A DNA stretch of 32,619 nucleotides, from contig JAHBAR020000027.1 of the NCBI GenBank assembly GCA_018500015.2, forward strand, positions 1 through 32,619, written 5' to 3'. Position 1 is the stretch's first letter, and every line of letters starts with the position of its first letter. Below the pieces are notes generated by a model. That model did not search any database. It saw only the letters and a program-made list of their open reading frames with translations, and was not told where the DNA came from. Positions 21,913 through 29,887 of this stretch are shown here, piece after piece. Origin of the DNA: Candidatus Kerfeldbacteria bacterium (GTDB lineage: Bacteria > Patescibacteriota > Patescibacteriia > UBA9570 > XYC2-FULL-38-9). A program made the position numbers and the translations under genes.

Positions 21913-22854
21913 ATGAATACTGTTCAAAAATTACAGCGACTCCTTGCGACCACACAGAAAACGCAAACGGAATTGGCGTCACTGCTCGGCGTCAGTTTTG
22001 CCACTCTCAATAGTTGGGTAAACGGAAAAAGTATCCCGCGTAAAAATGCGCAGGAACGTATTGACACGTTGTATCAAGAATACACCGGTTATTTGGTTAT
22101 TGAAAATTCAATACTACAAAAGAAAAAAGGGCGTATTCTAGAGTATCAAAAAGAGTTTCCAAATCCACTGAAAGTTATTTTGTCTCGAAGAGACACCTAT
22201 GATGCCTATATTCTCGAGCTTACGTATCACACTAATAGTATCGAGGGTAGTACATTCACAGAGCCGGAAGTGAGAGCAGTGTTGTTTGACAATGTTACCA
22301 TTCCAGACAAAACACTTATTGAGCACCAAGAGGCGAAAAATCATCAGGCCGCACTCGGACAATTATTTCAATGGTTGCAAAAAAATTCCAAAACGGAGAC
22401 ACTGACCGAAGAGCGTATCCAAAAACTACACGCTATTCTCATGAACGGAATTCGAAGTGATGCTGGGATGTACCGACGGCACGGAGTGCGAATTGTTGGT
22501 TCACATGTTGCAACGGCAAACTACCTTAAGGTGCCAGATCGAATCTTTCAGTTTATACAGAATATAAAACAAAAACCTCACACCGACCTCTTTGCACACA
22601 TGGCAAGAACGCATGCGGAATTTGAACAGATTCATCCATTTGCAGACGGAAACGGTAGAGTGGGTCGCTTGATTATGCATGCACAAGCACTGCAACATCA
22701 TTTGCCGCCAGTGTTGATTCAACAAGAAAAAAAACAGGCTTACTACACTTATTTGCAACATGCTCAACTGGAAGAACGATACATGTTTTTAGAATCATTT
22801 ATTTGTGATGGAATTTTGGAGTCATACCGCTTGCTTGATGACAACCGAAATTGA
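21913..22854 (+). CDS. HTH-Fic protein
   Basis: Residues 3-55 hold an XRE-type helix-turn-helix (QTELASLLGVSFATLNSWVNG). Residues 90-300 are a Fic domain with the catalytic loop HPFADGNGRVGR (H241-R252), complete for AMP or other nucleotide transfer. An inhibitory-helix motif TNSIEG (T107, E111, G112) lies N-terminal to the Fic core, which suggests self-inhibition. Targets are unknown. Repeated palindromes on its promoter suggest autoregulation through the HTH. The gene lies between a VOC gene and a remnant of a second VOC 3' end, consistent with insertion or local duplication. Confidence 0.93.
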   Translation: MNTVQKLQRLLATTQKTQTELASLLGVSFATLNSWVNGKSIPRKNAQERIDTLYQEYTGYLVIENSILQKKKGRILEYQKEFPNPLKVILSRRDTYDAYILELTYHTNSIEGSTFTEPEVRAVLFDNVTIPDKTLIEHQEAKNHQAALGQLFQWLQKNSKTETLTEERIQKLHAILMNGIRSDAGMYRRHGVRIVGSHVATANYLKVPDRIFQFIQNIKQKPHTDLFAHMARTHAEFEQIHPFADGNGRVGRLIMHAQALQHHLPPVLIQQEKKQAYYTYLQHAQLEERYMFLESFICDGILESYRLLDDNRN

Positions 22855-22888
22855 GTGGACAATTGCATTCCAAGAAAAAGCGGTATAA
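22838..22888 (+). pseudogene. VOC/PhnB 3'-end remnant
   Basis: A 16-codon frame reads MTTEIEWTIAFQEKAV. The EIEWTIAFQ part equals the end of the VOC protein (GIEWTIAFQ), and 22850-22881 matches 21805-21836 at 27 of 32 bases. It overlaps the 3' end of the Fic gene. It is best read as the scar of a second VOC copy. Confidence 0.65.
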
Positions 22889-22900
22889 CCTACCGCACAT

Positions 22901-22971
22901 GGGCCTATAGTAAAGTGGTATTACATAGCATTCGCATTGCTGAGGCGGGAGTTCGATTCTCCCTAGGTCCA
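22901..22971 (+). tRNA. tRNA-Ala(CGC)
   Basis: The acceptor GGGCCTA pairs with TAGGTCC, again with G3-U70. The anticodon loop TTCGCAT lies in a TAGCA/TGCTG stem, and the T-arm is GGGAG-TTCGATT-CTCCC. The length is 71 nt with a small D-arm (GTAA/TTAC). CCA is not encoded. Confidence 0.93.
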
Positions 22972-22972
22972 C

Positions 22973-23137
22973 AAACGAAGTGCAGTGGCCTAAGCAAGCC
23001 AATAGTTTGGCTTGCGGGCGAGAATCGAACGCCGGAGCGCTGTCGAGCGACCATGTGGGGAGCGAGACCGCGAGGCGGTGGCTAGCCCGAGCGTTCGGAA
23101 GAACGCGAGAGGCGAAGCCGATTCTCCCTAGGTCCAC
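22973..23137. repeat. Hairpin-rich element ending in a duplicated tRNA 3' end
   Basis: The last 19 bases (23119-23137, CGATTCTCCCTAGGTCCAC) repeat exactly the tRNA-Ala 3' end at 22954-22972. Between them are several hairpins: GCAAGCCA/TGGCTTGC, CGCT/AGCG, ACCGC/GCGGT and GCGTTC/GAACGC. An inverted T-arm-like stretch (GAGAATCGAACGCC) lies near the left side. The direct repeat resembles an integration-site duplication, but no integrase is near. Confidence 0.7.
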
Positions 23138-23233
23138 TATGAAACTTATCAAGCAACGTGACCTCTACTTTTTGCAGAATGTGTTAAAATAAGTTGCAAA
23201 ACGCATTCGGCTAGTATATTCTCTTCCATATAT

Positions 23234-23404
23234 ATGTCTCACCACACTATCACCGCCCCATACCTGAAAAAAGATCTGATCTTGATCGCTGTTCTTGTTG
23301 TCATCATCGCAGCTGTGATCATGGGAATTTGGTACGCGGATTACCGTACTGGAATGTTTAACAGCTGGGCTGCATCGTTCTACAACTTCATCATGAGGCG
23401 GTAG
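23234..23404 (+). CDS. Small single-span membrane protein
   Basis: An open frame of 56 residues: short polar N-terminus (MSHHTITAPYLKKD), one strongly hydrophobic helix (about 15-33, LILIAVLVVIIAAVIMGIW) and a polar aromatic tail ending FIMRR. The positive-to-hydrophobic order suggests an N-in orientation. It lies 12 nt before tRNA-Arg. No family name is known to me. The clean membrane helix and codon use make it a probable real gene. Confidence 0.6.
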   Translation: MSHHTITAPYLKKDLILIAVLVVIIAAVIMGIWYADYRTGMFNSWAASFYNFIMRR

Positions 23405-23416
23405 AGACACCTTTTC

Positions 23417-23488
23417 GCCCACGTAGTTCAATGGATAGAACAAGGCACTCCTAACGCCTAGATGGTGGTTCAACTCCTCCCGAGGGCA
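23417..23488 (+). tRNA. tRNA-Arg(CCT), with weak pairs
   Basis: A cloverleaf with the anticodon loop CTCCTAA in an AGGCA/CGCCT stem and a TTCAACT T-loop. Three pairs are mismatched: position 5-68 in the acceptor (A-A), one at the base of the anticodon loop (A-C) and one in the T-stem (T-T). It may be a real, loosely paired tRNA or a decaying one. Confidence 0.75.
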
Positions 23489-23502
23489 CATGATTTTTCT
23501 TC

Positions 23503-23533
23503 AAAATACACTTTGACAAGAGTGTATTTTTTT
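23503..23533 (+). terminator. Terminator after tRNA-Arg
   Basis: AAAATACACT (23503-23512) pairs with AGTGTATTTT (23521-23530) around TTGACAAG and is followed by more T. Confidence 0.75.
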
Positions 23534-23579
23534 CGTACGCTGCCATCAAACGCGAGTTCAGAAATGGATGCAATGCGAA

Positions 23580-23682
23580 GTCGTGGAGCTTGAGCGCTCC
23601 TGAGGCGTACTGGAACGTACGTCGAAGGAGTCGCAAAAGCGAACGACAAGCCCGAAGGGTCGACCGGCTCTGCCGGCGACAG
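23580..23682 (+). repeat. Structured dispersed repeat, copy 2
   Basis: This is the partner of 955-1056. The outer stem is GCGCTCCT with AGGAG-T-CGC around the CGTAC/GTACG hairpin, and the terminal hairpin is GTCG-A-CCGGC with GCCGG-CGAC. It lies upstream of the bactofilin gene. Confidence 0.7.
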
Positions 23683-23732
23683 GGCGCCATTTATGAAATC
23701 GCGTACGAGACACTCTAAATCTACGTATAACT

Positions 23733-24107
23733 ATGGCAGGCATGTTTTCAAAATCGGAGGAGGCAACACACATGACATCAAGCGAAGGTTCACACACCGT
23801 CATCGGCACGACCGTTCACATTGAAGGCACACTCAAAAGCGACGAAGATATCGAAATCGCAGGCTCGCTCAACGGCACACTCACGACAAGCAAAAACATC
23901 TCGATCCACTCTGGCGCAAAAGTTGAAGGCGACGTTCACGCGCACGATGTGCTGATTTCTGGCCAAGTGACTGGCGACATCACTGCAGCAGGAACTGCAA
24001 CGCTTACCAAAACAGCTCGCGTCACTGGCGACGTGGTTGCCGGCAATATCGCAATCGAACACGGCGCACAACTCAAAGGCCAGATGACAACGCAGTCGGC
24101 ACAATAA
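23733..24107 (+). CDS. Bactofilin (polymer-forming cytoskeletal protein)
   Basis: The 124-residue protein is mostly a right-handed beta-helix of short repeats (TTVHIEGTLKSDEDIEIAGSL, then GTLTTSKNISIHSGAKVEGDV and so on), typical of bactofilins. These self-assemble into filaments at the membrane and often position wall-modifying enzymes. The N-terminal 20 residues are polar and disordered-looking; the C-terminal tail is short. The DAG-kinase-like gene follows after 19 nt and could be cotranscribed. Confidence 0.93.
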   Translation: MAGMFSKSEEATHMTSSEGSHTVIGTTVHIEGTLKSDEDIEIAGSLNGTLTTSKNISIHSGAKVEGDVHAHDVLISGQVTGDITAAGTATLTKTARVTGDVVAGNIAIEHGAQLKGQMTTQSAQ

Positions 24108-24126
24108 AAAAGGCTGACTGGGGGAT

Positions 24127-24858
24127 ATGTACGTCTACTTGTACGACAAAGCCACCAAAGATCCTCATTACGAGTCGATGCTAGCCGCAATCGAAACGCG
24201 CCTCATTGAATTTGGGATGAACGGCAAAGTGGAACGCCTCACTGTCTACAAAGATCTCGACCGCGTCATCGAGCAGCATGTCAAAAAAGGTGCGCGCACC
24301 GTGGTTGCTGTTGGCGACGACGCAACGCTGCGTGGCGCGATGCAAGCGTGTTGGAATCATGATGTCACCATTGGTTTTATTCCGCTCAAAAAAACAGTGT
24401 GGGCAGATCGTCTGCGTTTGCCTGTTGGTGTTGAAGCAGTCGACGTACTTTCCAAGCGTCTCACACGCTCACTCAGCGTTGGTCTCACGAAAAACTTTCC
24501 TATATTAGAAGAGTGCGATTTCACCGCAACTGCGGACGCATGGGTGCGTTGTGATGACGAATTCACCATCACGTTCACACAAGATTCTTTGTGCCGCATC
24601 ATTAACGAGAGCACGCAAGACATCGACAACGAAGAACACGCGCGCATGTTTCGCATCGTTGTCACGCCGCTCAAAAATTCTCGCTTCAAAAAAAAGAAGC
24701 ACACCGAGTCCACTTTTTTTACGCGCTCATGCATGGTGAGTACATCCACCAACGCGATTCCGCTCAGCATCGACGGCGTCCACGAAATTCAATCGCCAGC
24801 CGAGCTTACCTTATATAGAAAGCATCTCGACATTGTTGTCGGAAAGAGCGCTGTCTAA
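24127..24858 (+). CDS. Degenerate diacylglycerol-kinase-like protein
   Basis: The 243-residue protein follows the DAG kinase catalytic fold: an N-terminal alpha/beta part, then RTVVAVGDDATLRGAMQ where active members have VGGDGTLNEVVN, then IGFIPLKKTVWADRLRLP where they have GIIPLGTGNDFAR-LGIP. Both key glycine motifs are changed (VGDDATL at 62-68; PLKKT for PLGT), so phosphoryl transfer is doubtful. A binding or regulatory role, or distant activity, is possible. Its stop codon lies in a terminator. It sits behind bactofilin. Confidence 0.7.
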   Translation: MYVYLYDKATKDPHYESMLAAIETRLIEFGMNGKVERLTVYKDLDRVIEQHVKKGARTVVAVGDDATLRGAMQACWNHDVTIGFIPLKKTVWADRLRLPVGVEAVDVLSKRLTRSLSVGLTKNFPILEECDFTATADAWVRCDDEFTITFTQDSLCRIINESTQDIDNEEHARMFRIVVTPLKNSRFKKKKHTESTFFTRSCMVSTSTNAIPLSIDGVHEIQSPAELTLYRKHLDIVVGKSAV

Positions 24859-24870
24859 GCGCTCTTTTTT
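24843..24870. terminator. Bidirectional terminator
   Basis: AAAGAGCGCT (24843-24852) pairs with AGCGCTCTTT (24858-24867) around GTCTA, followed by more T. It covers the stop codons of the two convergent genes. Confidence 0.85.
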
Positions 24871-25760
24871 TGTGCAACTTTGAGATAGGTACCGTACAAA
24901 ACACTACTCCATACACTAGCATCAAAACCATCCCTTGCGCGCATACGTTGAATCAACCGATTACATGCCAAAGGAGCTCGCACCGCTTCCAAGCCGCTCG
25001 CGCCTGCAGTGCGCACAAAAGATCTTGCCCATGCGTGCCGCTCTACTACGTTGTCATACAGCATAGGCACTCGACCACTAGACTGCATCACATATCCTTC
25101 TGAGCGAAGATGAGACAAAATATAATGACGACCAGTGTCACCATTTGGATCATCAAGTGCATTTGAACCCATCGACGCTTTCTGGTAAAAAATGTCGAAA
25201 GGTATGTCGCGGTCTTTTTGAAAAAAATCCCACGATTCTTCGTAATAGACAATGCGTCTCTTTTTTCCACCGTATGAAAACACAATTTCCACACCATCCT
25301 CATTCATACGCGCTGCGCACACATCTTCAGGAGCAGCGCCAAGCCGTACAAGTTCGTTGCATACCATAAGAGCGCGTTGTCTATTATCTGGTGCTGCATA
25401 AAATCCTTTGTTCCGTCGTAGTTCAATAAAGCTCTGCGGCATCTGGTGATCACGCCACGACAAATTGTTCACCCCCTCAATCTCGTCATCATTCCAAACT
25501 GTTGGATCCACGCCGATAATCTCTGTCGCGTCGGTTGCGAGCAGCGGGGTCACAATATCCGGCCCCATATGCGAGTAGAGCACGGTCTTCGGTTTGCCTT
25601 CGGGGTTCACCACATCGCGCCAACCAAGATAGTACGCGGCCTCTATTGAAGAGAGAAGACAGGTGCGCACAACCTCAAGCCGAGCAGCACGATCAAGCAA
25701 TCGTTTTTCTTCACCAACGGGTTGGCGCTCTTTTATATGTCTGAATACTCTCTCATTCAT
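24855..25760 (-). CDS. Hypothetical protein, possible Rossmann-like fold
   Basis: No family was recognised in this 301-residue protein. A segment TVLYSHMGPDIVTPLLATDATEIIGVDPTVW (about 59-89) has the layout of a nucleotide- or SAM-binding strand-helix-strand ending in an acidic residue, so a methyltransferase-like fold is possible, but the glycine motif is absent. No signal peptide or membrane helix is seen. The 3' end lies in the shared terminator. Its upstream region faces the infB promoter, a divergent arrangement. Confidence 0.7.
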   Translation of the reverse strand: MNERVFRHIKERQPVGEEKRLLDRAARLEVVRTCLLSSIEAAYYLGWRDVVNPEGKPKTVLYSHMGPDIVTPLLATDATEIIGVDPTVWNDDEIEGVNNLSWRDHQMPQSFIELRRNKGFYAAPDNRQRALMVCNELVRLGAAPEDVCAARMNEDGVEIVFSYGGKKRRIVYYEESWDFFQKDRDIPFDIFYQKASMGSNALDDPNGDTGRHYILSHLRSEGYVMQSSGRVPMLYDNVVERHAWARSFVRTAGASGLEAVRAPLACNRLIQRMRARDGFDASVWSSVLYGTYLKVAQKKSA

Positions 25761-25802
25761 ATTCGCACCCTAAACAAAAACGGTTGAAAAAGCAAGGATT
25801 CT

Positions 25803-25831
25803 TTGACGCGGGACTTGATGCATGATAGATT
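25803..25831 (+). promoter_or_regulatory. Promoter of infB
   Basis: TTGACG (25803-25808), a 17-nt spacer and TAGATT (25826-25831) lie 9 nt before ATG 25841. Confidence 0.5.
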
Positions 25832-25840
25832 CCTTTGCGT

Positions 25841-27817
25841 ATGAATGTCTCCGAAATGTACCGCGAACTGAAGATGACGAAGGACGAATTCTTCACACTG
25901 GTGAAAGAAATCGGTTTTGACATTGGCGAACGCGCAATCAAAGTCGACGATCGCGTCGCACTCAAAATCATCCAAGAAATCAAAGCGCGCAAAAAAGCGC
26001 AGCACAAGCAACGCATCTTTGCTCAAGAAAACACCGCAGCAAAAGAAGAGAGCAAAAAATCAGGCGGACGCGATTTGAAAATCCCAGACAAAATCACGGT
26101 CAAACAACTCGCTGAAAAAGCTGACAAGCGCGTGGCTGACATGATCGCGATTTTGATGCGCAACGGCATCATGGCGACCATCAATGAAACACTCGACTAC
26201 GAAACTGCGGCAATCATCGCCGAAGACATGGGCTTCACGCCGTCACTCTCTTTAGAAGAAGCAGACATCGACAATCCAGACGAACGCGCTGAGATGGTGA
26301 AGGAAGTCATCGACAAAGAAAAAAGTTTGCAAAGCAGACCTCCGGTGATCGTCATCATGGGTCACGTTGATCATGGCAAAACCACATTGCTCGACACCAT
26401 TCGCCAAGCCAACGTTGCGGGCGGGGAATCGGGCGGCATCACCCAGCACATCGGCGCATACCAAGTCGTGCACAACGACCGCCACATCACATTCATCGAT
26501 ACTCCGGGCCACGAAGCATTCACCACCATGCGTTCTCGCGGCGCACGCATTGCTGACCTCGCGATCCTTGTTGTTGCTGCAGACGACGGCGTGAAACCAC
26601 AAACTATCGAGGCGATTGAAATTTTGCAAAAAGCAGAACTTCCGTTTATCGTCGCCATCAACAAAATCGACAAACAAGGCGCTGACATCGAGCGTGTGAA
26701 ACGCGAGCTTGCTGAACTCAACGTCGTGCCAGAAGATTACGGCGGCAAAGTCGTGTGCGTGCCAATTTCTGCAAAACAAAAATTGCACATCGACGATCTC
26801 CTCGAAACCGTTTTGCTCGTTGCCGACCTCGACAAAGAACACATTCAAGCAAATCCAGAAGGCGAAACTGTCGCTTCCATTATCGAATCACACGTCGACA
26901 AACATGCCGGCCCTGTTGCAACCGTGCTCGTACAGAACGGCACACTTCGCATGGGCGACATTATTTTGATCGGCAACATTCCTGGTCGCGTACGTTCAAT
27001 GCGCGATTGGAATATGAAAGAAGTCAAAACGGCAACACCATCCATGCCTGTGCAAGTGCTCGGCCTCAAAAAAGCTCCAATCGTTGGCGACGTGCTCAAA
27101 GTGGTCACCGATAAAAAAGTACTCAAGCAACAAGTCAAAACGTTTGATAGCTTCTCCTTCCTTACGAGTCAAAAGAAAAAATCCGACGAAGTCGACAAGA
27201 GCAAATTCACCATTATTTTGCGCGCCGACAAACTCGGCTCACTTGAAGCTATTGTCCAATCACTCCAAGGCATTCAACACGACGAAGTACGCATCGACAT
27301 TTTGCAAAAAGGTTTAGGCAACATTACCGAAAACGACATTGCTCTTGCACGCAGCACACACGCAGTCATCGTCGGGTTCCACGTCGGCATTACTCCTGCT
27401 GCAGAAAAATTTGCAGTGAGCGAAGGTGTGAAGTTTGAAATTTTTGAAATCATCTACAAGCTCATTGACATGGCAAAAGACGAGATGAGCAAGCTCCTTT
27501 CCAAAGAAGTCATCTACACCAAAATCGGTTCGCTCAAAGTGCTTGCTGTGTTCAAAGCAGGACAGAAGTCAGTCATCTTCGGCGGTCGCGTAGAAGACGG
27601 AGTGTTCCGCACACAAGCTCCAGTCAAAATTCTACGCGCTGGCAAAATGATCGGTGAAGGCACCATCGCACAACTACAGAAGAACAAGAAGAACGTCAGC
27701 GAAGCAAACTCCGGCAGCGAATGCGGTATGCGCGTTGAAGGCGATGGCGATGTCCAAGCAGGCGACATTATCGAGTGTTACGAATCAAAAGAAATCGATC
27801 GTACCATTGCACATTAG
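25841..27817 (+). CDS. infB: Translation initiation factor IF-2
   Basis: IF-2 is the GTPase that brings initiator tRNA to the ribosome. The 658-residue protein lacks the long N-terminal extension of many bacteria, as in other compact genomes. It has a short N-terminal IF2_N-like part (NVSEMYRELKM), a second one (DKITVKQLAEKADKRVADMI), the GTPase motifs GHVDHGKTTLLD, DTPGHEAFT and NKIDK, then domains II, III and IV ending in GDIIECYESKEI. ATG 25841 is preferred over TTG 25835. It heads the conserved order infB-rbfA-nrnA. Confidence 0.98.
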   Translation: MNVSEMYRELKMTKDEFFTLVKEIGFDIGERAIKVDDRVALKIIQEIKARKKAQHKQRIFAQENTAAKEESKKSGGRDLKIPDKITVKQLAEKADKRVADMIAILMRNGIMATINETLDYETAAIIAEDMGFTPSLSLEEADIDNPDERAEMVKEVIDKEKSLQSRPPVIVIMGHVDHGKTTLLDTIRQANVAGGESGGITQHIGAYQVVHNDRHITFIDTPGHEAFTTMRSRGARIADLAILVVAADDGVKPQTIEAIEILQKAELPFIVAINKIDKQGADIERVKRELAELNVVPEDYGGKVVCVPISAKQKLHIDDLLETVLLVADLDKEHIQANPEGETVASIIESHVDKHAGPVATVLVQNGTLRMGDIILIGNIPGRVRSMRDWNMKEVKTATPSMPVQVLGLKKAPIVGDVLKVVTDKKVLKQQVKTFDSFSFLTSQKKKSDEVDKSKFTIILRADKLGSLEAIVQSLQGIQHDEVRIDILQKGLGNITENDIALARSTHAVIVGFHVGITPAAEKFAVSEGVKFEIFEIIYKLIDMAKDEMSKLLSKEVIYTKIGSLKVLAVFKAGQKSVIFGGRVEDGVFRTQAPVKILRAGKMIGEGTIAQLQKNKKNVSEANSGSECGMRVEGDGDVQAGDIIECYESKEIDRTIAH

Positions 27818-27828
27818 ACCGTCTATAT

Positions 27829-28173
27829 ATGGCAGCTGACAGAGTACGACAAGTCAACGAACTTCTGCATCGTGCAATCGCAGAAATTATCCAAAAGGAA
27901 ATTGAGCTTCCACTTGGCTCTTTTATTACCATCACCGGTGTCAGCACCGCACCAGATTTAAAATACGCGACCATCTTCGTCACCATTCTCCCAAACCACT
28001 TGCGCGGCAGTACTTTTGAGTTCCTTGGTCGCAAAACTATATTTATCCAAAATCATCTTGCTGGAAAAGTGAAACTCCAGTTCGTTCCGCGTCTCACATT
28101 CGAACTCGATGAAGGCGAAATACGCGCTCAACGCATCTACGAACTTCTCGACACACCAGAAGACAAGGATTGA
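27829..28173 (+). CDS. rbfA: Ribosome-binding factor A
   Basis: RbfA helps mature the 30S subunit. From ATG 27829 it has 114 residues: MAADRVRQVNELLHRAIAEI is the usual start, followed by ITGVSTAPDLKYATIFV, the KH-like strand region, and VPRLTFELDEGE with a short tail. A longer start at 27775 would overlap infB and lacks family sequence. It begins 11 nt after infB. Confidence 0.95.
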   Translation: MAADRVRQVNELLHRAIAEIIQKEIELPLGSFITITGVSTAPDLKYATIFVTILPNHLRGSTFEFLGRKTIFIQNHLAGKVKLQFVPRLTFELDEGEIRAQRIYELLDTPEDKD

Positions 28174-28229
28174 CAAATCAACACATTCCTGTTATGTTCA
28201 CCGGTCTTGTTTTTTGCAAGGCTTGTTTT

Positions 28230-29315
28230 ATGAATGCCTATTCCGAAACACACGAAGCCCATCCTGAGCTACTCGACACCTACCGAGATATTTTTGCTGC
28301 GGTCGAAAAATCTTCTCACATCATGCTTGTGATGCACAAAAAGCCAGACGGTGATACTTCTGGCTCTACTCTTGCATTCTCGCATTACCTCGACCTTATT
28401 CAAAAGCCGCACACCGTATTTTGCTTGGACACACTTCCGTCTTCGCTCCGCTTTCTTCCTGGCGCACACAAGCTCACCACAAGCCCGCATGTGTGGAACC
28501 CTGATGCAGCCACTTTTGATTTAATGATCGTCTTTGACTCTGGCGACCTTGGATACAACGGCATCAAACCATACGTTGAAAAACTAACACACCAATTTTC
28601 AATCATCAACATCGACCACCATATCACCAACACCAACTACGGGCACCTGAACCTCGTGGTGCAAGCATCATCCACATGCGAAGTGGTGAGCGATTTGCTT
28701 TCTTACAAAAATGCGATGAACCGCGAAATCGCAACGTGCTTGATGACCGGACTTATCACCGACACTGGCGGCTTTAGCAACCTAGCAACTACAGCATCTT
28801 CTATTCACACAGCGTCGAGCTTGCTCAAAAAAGGCGTGAATCTCAAGAGCATTACAACCAACGCACTGCAGCATCGCTCAGTCAACTCATTGAAGCTCTG
28901 GGGTCGCGCACTCGAAAGAATGCTCGTGCACCCAAGCGGCGTGCTCACCACAGCGATCACGCAAAAAGATTTTGAAGAGTGTGGTGCCGATCACACACAG
29001 GTTGAGGGTGTTTCGAATTTCTTGAACACGATCGACAACACCACTGAGTGTAGCGTCATTTGTGTCTTCACCGAAATGCCAAACGGTCTCGTGCGCGGAA
29101 GTTTGCGCACCACACACCCATTGATTGATGTCGCAAAATTTGCTACACTATTGGGCGGCGGCGGCCATAAAAAGGCAGCTGGATTCACTCTTTCTGGTCG
29201 TCTTCACAAACACGACGACGGTTGGGTGGTTATCGACGACGCGCAAGCGTTGGCCCATAAACTATTCATCACTCCAACATGGACACTTACAACGAGCACC
29301 TTATCCCAACAGTGA
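28230..29315 (+). CDS. nrnA: DHH/DHHA1 phosphoesterase, NrnA-like
   Basis: NrnA-type enzymes degrade short oligonucleotides and/or pAp. From ATG 28230 it has 361 residues with [11 protein letters not shown] (motif I), FDSGD, NIDHH (the DHH motif) and, in the DHHA1 part, [13 protein letters not shown], so the metal and substrate motifs are complete. Earlier starts at 28170 (TTG) and 28194 add a cysteine-rich stretch unlike the family. Following rbfA agrees with the common infB-rbfA-nrnA order. The last 37 bases overlap clpP. Confidence 0.93.
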   Translation: MNAYSETHEAHPELLDTYRDIFAAVEKSSHIMLVMHKKPDGDTSGSTLAFSHYLDLIQKPHTVFCLDTLPSSLRFLPGAHKLTTSPHVWNPDAATFDLMIVFDSGDLGYNGIKPYVEKLTHQFSIINIDHHITNTNYGHLNLVVQASSTCEVVSDLLSYKNAMNREIATCLMTGLITDTGGFSNLATTASSIHTASSLLKKGVNLKSITTNALQHRSVNSLKLWGRALERMLVHPSGVLTTAITQKDFEECGADHTQVEGVSNFLNTIDNTTECSVICVFTEMPNGLVRGSLRTTHPLIDVAKFATLLGGGGHKKAAGFTLSGRLHKHDDGWVVIDDAQALAHKLFITPTWTLTTSTLSQQ

Positions 29316-29869
29316 TTGAAAAATCACAATACGGTGAACGTGCTTACGACATTTATTCGCGCTTATTAAAAGAGCGTATTATTTTTCTTGGCACACCAAT
29401 CAACGACTCGGTTGCCAACGCTGTCGTAGCACAACTCCTTTTCTTGGCCGCACAAGACGAAAACAAAGAGATCAAAATGTACATCAACTCTCCGGGCGGC
29501 TCAGTCAGCGCTGGTATGGCAATCTACGACACCATGCAACATATCAAGCCCGATGTGTCGACAATCTGCGTCGGCATCGCGGCTTCGATGGCCGCAACGC
29601 TCCTCGCTGCGGGCACTTCCGGCAAACGCTTTGCTCTTCCAAACTCTGAAGTGATGATCCACCAAGTTATGGGCGGCGCTGAAGGTCAGGCTTCTGATAT
29701 AAAAATTGCTGCGGAACATATCTTGCGCATTAAAGATCGCCTCAACCGCGTGCTCTCAAAGCACACAGGTCAGCCTCTTGATGTGATTGATCGAGATACG
29801 GATCGCGACAATTTTATGTCCGCTGAAGAGGCGCGCAAGTATGGTCTTATTGATAAGATTATCAAATAA
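29279..29869 (+). CDS. clpP: ATP-dependent Clp protease proteolytic subunit
   Basis: A 196-residue ClpP with catalytic S103 (GIAASMAA), H128 (EVMIHQ) and D177 ([13 protein letters not shown]). It forms tetradecameric rings that degrade proteins fed by Clp ATPases, which are not in this window. The start [16 protein letters not shown] is typical. It overlaps the nrnA 3' end by 37 bp. Confidence 0.98.
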   Translation: MDTYNEHLIPTVIEKSQYGERAYDIYSRLLKERIIFLGTPINDSVANAVVAQLLFLAAQDENKEIKMYINSPGGSVSAGMAIYDTMQHIKPDVSTICVGIAASMAATLLAAGTSGKRFALPNSEVMIHQVMGGAEGQASDIKIAAEHILRIKDRLNRVLSKHTGQPLDVIDRDTDRDNFMSAEEARKYGLIDKIIK

Positions 29870-29887
29870 TATTCACTTTTGATCGGT

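Noticed and set aside
22901-23137. Intron-containing tRNA using the second 3' end
   Set aside because: The first copy already makes a complete cloverleaf, so no splicing is needed.
26252-26848. 198-codon open frame antisense to infB
   Set aside because: It lies wholly inside the clear IF-2 gene and shows the phenylalanine/valine/aspartate bias of a reverse-strand shadow.
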